Of a DNA stretch of 25,196 nucleotides, positions 21,230 through 25,196 are shown in pieces. Source of the stretch: Xanthoparmelia taractica. Lineage: Eukaryota; Ascomycota; Lecanoromycetes; Lecanorales; Parmeliaceae. The translations under genes and the position numbers were made by a program. The stretch covers positions 1-25,196 of the forward strand of contig JANQBS010000420.1 in the NCBI GenBank assembly GCA_033085395.1. The letters run 5' to 3'. Within the stretch, counting starts at the first letter, position 1. Each line of letters begins with the position of its first letter. Under the pieces are notes generated by a model. That model was not told the origin of the DNA. It was given only the letters and a program-made list of their open reading frames with translations, and searched no databases.

Positions 21230-22667
21230 ATGTCAAAAGGTCTCAAGTACCTTTTAGTCTCATTACCAACCTCAATCTCCCCCAGCAATGATCACGACGA
21301 AGCGCTCACAGCTTTACGGTCAGCTGTGACAACCGACTATGGGACAGTCTTCCCATTTCATATACCAGAGTTCAAGATTGGTACCCTAGACGCACTGGTA
21401 CAGCAGGCCGACGACTTAGCCAAGCTGGGGCAAGGCTGCGAAGCTGTAGTGGGCAAAGTGGGAGACTCGTTGAAGAACATACTGGAGAGCGACGAGGAGA
21501 AAATATCACAACAGAAAACGGTCAATGACAGTAGGAAACCGCACTACTGAAGCTGAACCCTTACTACGATTGCTGAATTGCTGACGGGGTGTTTAGAGCC
21601 TGCCGAACAATATCTGAAGTCCTTCCATTGGAACAAAGTCAAATACAGAGCTGATAAACCCCTGGGCGAAATCGTTGTTACGCTTCAGAAGGTAGCTGGG
21701 AATACTGTAGTAAGCGAACAGATTCTTTTTGAATACTAAATTTGCATACAGGAGATCTCTAGCATCGACAACGATGTCAAGAACAAGTACAATCAGTACA
21801 ATCAGGTCAAGACATCTCTGACCGCGTTACAAAAGAAGCAGACGTAAAGCCCCTTCTCCCGCTTTAGGCAATGAGAGATTGACAGCTTCTTGCAGGGGAA
21901 ACCTTTCCAATAAATCTCTTGCAGCGATCGTCGACCCTTCGCTCGTGATTCAAGATTCCGAATATCTCGAAACCCATCTAATCGCTGTACCAAATACAAT
22001 CACCAAAGAATTTCTTAAGACTTATGAAACTATATCACCAATGGTCGTGCCCCGCTCCGCTCAATTGATAGACTCAGATAATGAGTTCACCCTCTACGCC
22101 GTCACGACATTCAAGAAACATAGTGCAGAGTTCGTCCACAAATGTAGAGAAAGCAAGTGGACACCAAGAGACTTCAAGTACAAGGAAGGTGGGAAGGAAG
22201 AGGAGCAGAAGGAGGTAGAACGCGTGGGAAAGGAGGAGCGGAAAGTCTGGGGCGAGGCATTGAGATTGGGGAGGACGGCATGGGGCGAAACTGTGATGGC
22301 GTGGGTCCATGTGCTTGCTTTAAGAGTGTTTGTCGAGACAGTACTCCGGTATGGGCTGCCTTTACAATTCGTTTGCGGACTGATTCGGGTATGTCAAGTT
22401 CCACAACCTTTTCATAAAGCACAAGATCGCGCATGCAAACCACTGACTATCAACTGTCGATAGACTACGCCCAAGTTGGCAAAAAAAGCGCGAAGCTCAT
22501 TGGACGTTTCATACTCATATCTGGCGGGCAACGCCTTCGGTCGTGACAAGAAAGGCAGAGTCACTAAGGATGATTCTGCGACTTCGGCAGATATGCAAGC
22601 AGCTGGGCACATGGGCGATGACGGAGGTTATGCAGCGTATGTTTGCTATGAATTTGAAATTCAGTAG
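21230..22667 (+). CDS. VMA5: V-type proton ATPase subunit C
   Basis: A peripheral stalk subunit of the V1 sector of the vacuolar proton pump. It bridges the peripheral stalks to the membrane sector and is released when the pump disassembles. Five exons on the plus strand: 21230-21530, 21597-21691, 21752-21843, 21896-22388 and 22464-22667. Introns are 66, 60, 52 and 75 bp, all GT-AG, and the total is 394 codons plus stop, against 392 in yeast. The start KYLLVSLPTSISPSN is typical. Further landmarks are FHIPEFKIGTLDALVQQADD, YLKSFHWNKVKYRADKPL, QTGNLSNKSLAAIVDPS, YLETHLIAVPNTITKEFL, the charged FKYKEGGKEEEQKEVERVGK loop, FVETVLRYGLPLQFVCGLI and the C-terminus DDGGYAAYVCYEFEIQ. It is intact. It converges on MET14, with only 82 bases between the two stops. 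Confidence 0.97.
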
Positions 22668-22749
22668 GATCAAGTAGTTGCTATTTCGTCAATAGCAGCC
22701 AAGAAGTTGTTCAATAGGCACTGCAAGATACCTGGCATTTTCATGAGCT

Positions 22750-23511
22750 CTATCTGCCTTCATCTGCTTGGGTCCTGTCTCCTCTGGCTAGTAAACCAGC
22801 TCTCTCCAGATAATTAGCTATCTGAATCACTGCCTCTTCTACCCTTGTCATACCACTCTTCACCACGATTTCCGCATCCTCTGGTTCTTCATAGGGTGCG
22901 CTCACACCTGTAAATTCTTTAATATCCCCTTTCCTCGCTTTTGCATACAGTCCTTTCGGATCTCGTGACTCAGCGACGGAGAGGGGAACATGAACATATA
23001 TTTCTATGAAAGGGATGGATCGTGAGACATGGAGAGTCCGGGCCAGAGCGCGATCGGACCGGTATGGTGAGATAAAAGAGGTCAGGGTGACAGTGCAAGA
23101 ATCCGAAAAGAGGAGTGCGACCTATAGAGGCAAAAACCTCAGTAGTGCAAATGAGAACCATACTAATCCAGGTTAAGATACCTCAGCGATCCTCCTTATA
23201 TTCTCTCCCCTGTCTTTTTCACTGAATCCCAAGTCCTTGTTCAATCCAAACCGTACGTTGTCTCCGTCAAGTCGGTAGGCAGCTAGGCCCAGATGTAGGA
23301 GGTGCTGCTCTAGGGCGATGGCGATGGTAGATTTACCACTGGCAGAGAGACCAGTGAACCACAATGTAAAGCCTTTCTGTCCACGAAGGGTGCTGCGCTC
23401 CTGATGCGTGACGGACGAAGGGTGCCATGTTATATTGCTAACAAATTTGAATGATTAGCTTAGACTGGCGGGCTTGTAAGGAGAGTCGGCTGCGCACACC
23501 TACGTAGCCAT
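22750..23511 (-). CDS. MET14: Adenylylsulfate (APS) kinase
   Basis: It phosphorylates adenosine 5'-phosphosulfate with ATP to give PAPS, the second step of sulfate assimilation, in the cytosol. Three exons on the minus strand: 23511-23504, 23437-23182 and 23121-22750. Introns are 66 and 60 bp, and the total is 211 codons plus stop, near the family norm of about 200. The first exon is only 8 bases (ATGGCTAC); splicing gives the classic start MATNITWHPSSVTHQERSTL. The Walker A loop GLSASGKS is at 32-39, followed by LDGDNVRFGLNKDLGFSEKD and GENIRRIAEV. In exon 3, TSFISPYRSDRALAR, DPKGLYAKARKGDIKEFTGV and SAPYEEPEDAEIVV match the lid and substrate-binding parts. The usual RDTAR-like stretch reads RALAR, a mild divergence. 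The gene is intact. Confidence 0.96.
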
Positions 23512-23899
23512 TATGTTTTTGAGAGGTAGATGGGCAGAAAAGGGACCTGCCGAGGGTGCTCTACTTGACAATAACTCAATGCTCCTCGGACCTCTATGAA
23601 TTGGAGTGTTGGAATTCAGCCAATAGGAGGCCGTTTACGCCGCAAGCTGACTAAGCGTCTTAGCGTAGTCTTGGCGTTTCTCCATCCCCTAGCTAGATAG
23701 TCCGTCTCTCCTATTCAATCAAGCAATCAATTCATGCTTCATGAGACCACTCAATCCTCCAATCCAATATGGAGAAAAGCAGAATTAGGGCTGAGAGGGA
23801 TTGTACTCCCTTGGGATGCTTTTAAACCTCAGCCAATGCTAATTAAAATACCGGTAGCGTCGTTTTAAGGTGGCTGCGTCAAATTTGTATAATAGCCAC
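23512..23899. promoter_or_regulatory. MET14 upstream region and right edge of the gene island
   Basis: This must hold the MET14 promoter. A TGACTAA motif at about 23648, close to the bZIP (Gcn4/Cpc1) core, and a CCAAT motif near 23620 are visible but unproven; I see no clear CYS3-type site. An inverted repeat GTGGCT...AGCCAC (23870-23875 and 23894-23899) lies exactly where the sequence turns AT-rich. Confidence 0.35.
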
Positions 23900-24368
23900 A
23901 CCAAAACAAGGCGCGACCTTACTGCTATCTCGCTATCGTCGTCGATTATCTCGCTATCGCCAATATTTAGGCGAAGAAGTCTTTTCGATCGACTATAAGA
24001 GTTCGTTTATCTTACTATCGATTAGAGCGAAATTTCTATAAAAGAGGTAGCGAAGTTGACGATTATATATAAGAATCTCATCGGCGCTCTTAGCGAGAAG
24101 AAGAATAACTCTCGATTAATTATAAAAGACTACTTATCTTATTATTAATTAGAGCGAAGTTTTTATAAAAAAGATAGCGAATTTTATAGCTTATTATATA
24201 AAAGTAGAGAGATCTCGCTATCGTTAAATTAAGAGATTAAATAAATCTATTTATAATTAAACTTTCACTCTAATAAAATTTCTAATCTAGCGATATTATA
24301 ATTATTATTTTCGAGCTTTTTTAAAGTCTCTTAAATATCTTATTAACGTATAAAGCTAATTATTTAAC
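23900..24368. repeat. AT-rich RIP-mutated DNA with degenerate tandem segments
   Basis: There is no gene. A segment of about 45 bases starting at 24008 recurs at 24135, offset 127 bases, and differs only by transitions. Short CTCGCTATCG-type repeats occur at 23925-23960. These look like decayed tandem copies of an unknown repeat. Confidence 0.6.
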
Positions 24369-24373
24369 GTAAT

Positions 24374-24515
24374 TGTCACAGTTAGACTGGGATATATCGA
24401 TAATGATTGAATTGTTGTTCTATCTAGAGTGTTGGCAGCTAGATATGTGGGTTGCCAAGCCCTCAAACGAGCTATGACTAAGCGTACCACAGCCATGCTG
24501 GTGTGTACCGTGACA
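24374..24515. mobile_element. Solo LTR or small LTR-like insertion, 142 bp
   Basis: It starts TGTCACAG and ends CCGTGACA, so it has TG...CA ends with a 6-bp inverted terminus (TGTCAC/GTGACA). It is flanked by a perfect 5-bp duplication GTAAT (24369-24373 and 24516-24520). Size, ends and duplication fit a solo LTR left by recombination; a 5-bp-duplication MITE is the alternative. Its composition is near normal while DNA on both sides is strongly AT-rich. It shows no similarity by eye to the 208-bp LTRs of the large element. Confidence 0.75.
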
Positions 24516-24520
24516 GTAAT

Positions 24521-25118
24521 ATAGCAACTTACTAAGTAGAAATTCGCTTTCTTATCTTATTATCTTGGTTTATAATATTTATCTTTAATTTATAAAATTT
24601 AATCTTAATCTTATTTAGAATCTTATAAGTATTTAATATATATTTATTAAAATCGTCTAATTTATTATAGATATTCTTCGTAACGTACTTCTTAATAATA
24701 CTCTTATAGATCTCGAATTCTCTCTTCTTAAATATATATATTTATCTCTTTTAATCGATCTCGATAAACGTATTATTTATAAGATTAAACTATTATAGAT
24801 AAAAGTAAGATAACTAATATTAACGATAGAAAACGTAGATATACGAGAGTTTATTATTTAAATTACGTGAGATCTTATCTAATTTAATAAGTTAATAATA
24901 TAATATAATCGCAATCGAATAAGAACTTATCTTTATTCTAAGTATTTATCGCTTTCTTTAATTAATCTATTATAAGTTATTAAATTAAATTAAAAAATTT
25001 CGTAAATTAAGAATATATCGCACACTTAGCTAATTAATATATTCTTTATTTAATAACTATTTCTTTCTCACGAAGCTCTTATTAATTAATAATCTGTGAG
25101 AACGCTTTTTAATTGTAC
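24521..25118. other. AT-rich RIP-mutated DNA with a possible gag-like remnant
   Basis: On the minus strand, about 24760 down to 24560, a lysine-rich frame stays unusually open (for example EFEIYKSIIKKYVTKNIYNK) and resembles in style the gag region of fungal Ty1/Copia elements after RIP. The resemblance is loose. The rest holds nothing I can name. Confidence 0.4.
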
Positions 25119-25196
25119 CTACGGGTCGGAAAGGTGTGGTATATTTGATGGTATGGGACTAGTTTTTCGAATATCATATCGAAAGATATGGGATAT
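25119..25196 (-). repeat. Terminal repeat, right inverted copy
   Basis: Inverted partner of 29-106, running to the last base of the window. The repeat therefore probably continues outside the window. Its inner edge, beginning CTACGGGTCGG, is where similarity to the left copy ends. It is either the other end of a very large element or a second copy of a dispersed repeat. Confidence 0.85.

Overview
The window looks like a piece of a filamentous ascomycete (Pezizomycotina) genome. Seven protein-coding genes can be assembled from it. They carry many short GT-AG introns, mostly 46-90 bp, and encode typical fungal proteins. The genes sit between two AT-rich blocks that show repeat-induced point mutation (RIP): homologous repeat copies differ only by transitions, CpA is scarce, and old reading frames are full of TAA/TAG stops. 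I cannot place the species; Leotiomycetes or a related class is only a guess.

Layout. 1-8190 is AT-rich. It holds a terminal repeat at 29-106 that recurs inverted at 25119-25196, a decayed reading frame near 200-430, and a structurally complete but dead Ty3/Gypsy chromodomain retrotransposon at 1244-7732 (208-bp LTRs, TATAA target duplication). 8191-23900 is the gene island with normal base composition. 23900-25196 is AT-rich again. It contains degenerate repeats, an almost unmutated 142-bp LTR-like insertion at 24374-24515 with a GTAAT target duplication, a possible mutated gag-like reading frame on the minus strand, and the inverted copy of the terminal repeat.

Gene island, left to right: an Mtr-like amino acid permease (minus, 8604-10469), a multi-intron MFS transporter (minus, 12034-14603), ribosomal protein uL6/Rpl9 (minus, 15531-16430), a membrane-anchored monothiol glutaredoxin of the Grx6/7 type (minus, 16840-17832), a hotdog-fold thioesterase with a probable mitochondrial or membrane leader (plus, about 19630-20705), V-ATPase subunit C/Vma5 (plus, 21230-22667) and APS kinase/Met14 (minus, 22750-23511). 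All seven appear intact once introns are removed. The exon phases were summed by hand and close for every gene except the ends of the thioesterase. They do not form one pathway; this is an ordinary housekeeping and transport neighbourhood. The two transporter genes lie nearest the large left repeat block.

I see no convincing new multi-gene system. The points most worth a second look concern the repeats: inverted repeats at the two window ends (a very large element, or an assembly that stopped in the same dispersed repeat on both sides), LTRs that are far less mutated than the interior they bound, exact 30-bp tandem repeats inside mutated DNA, and a nearly unmutated LTR-like insertion in mutated DNA.
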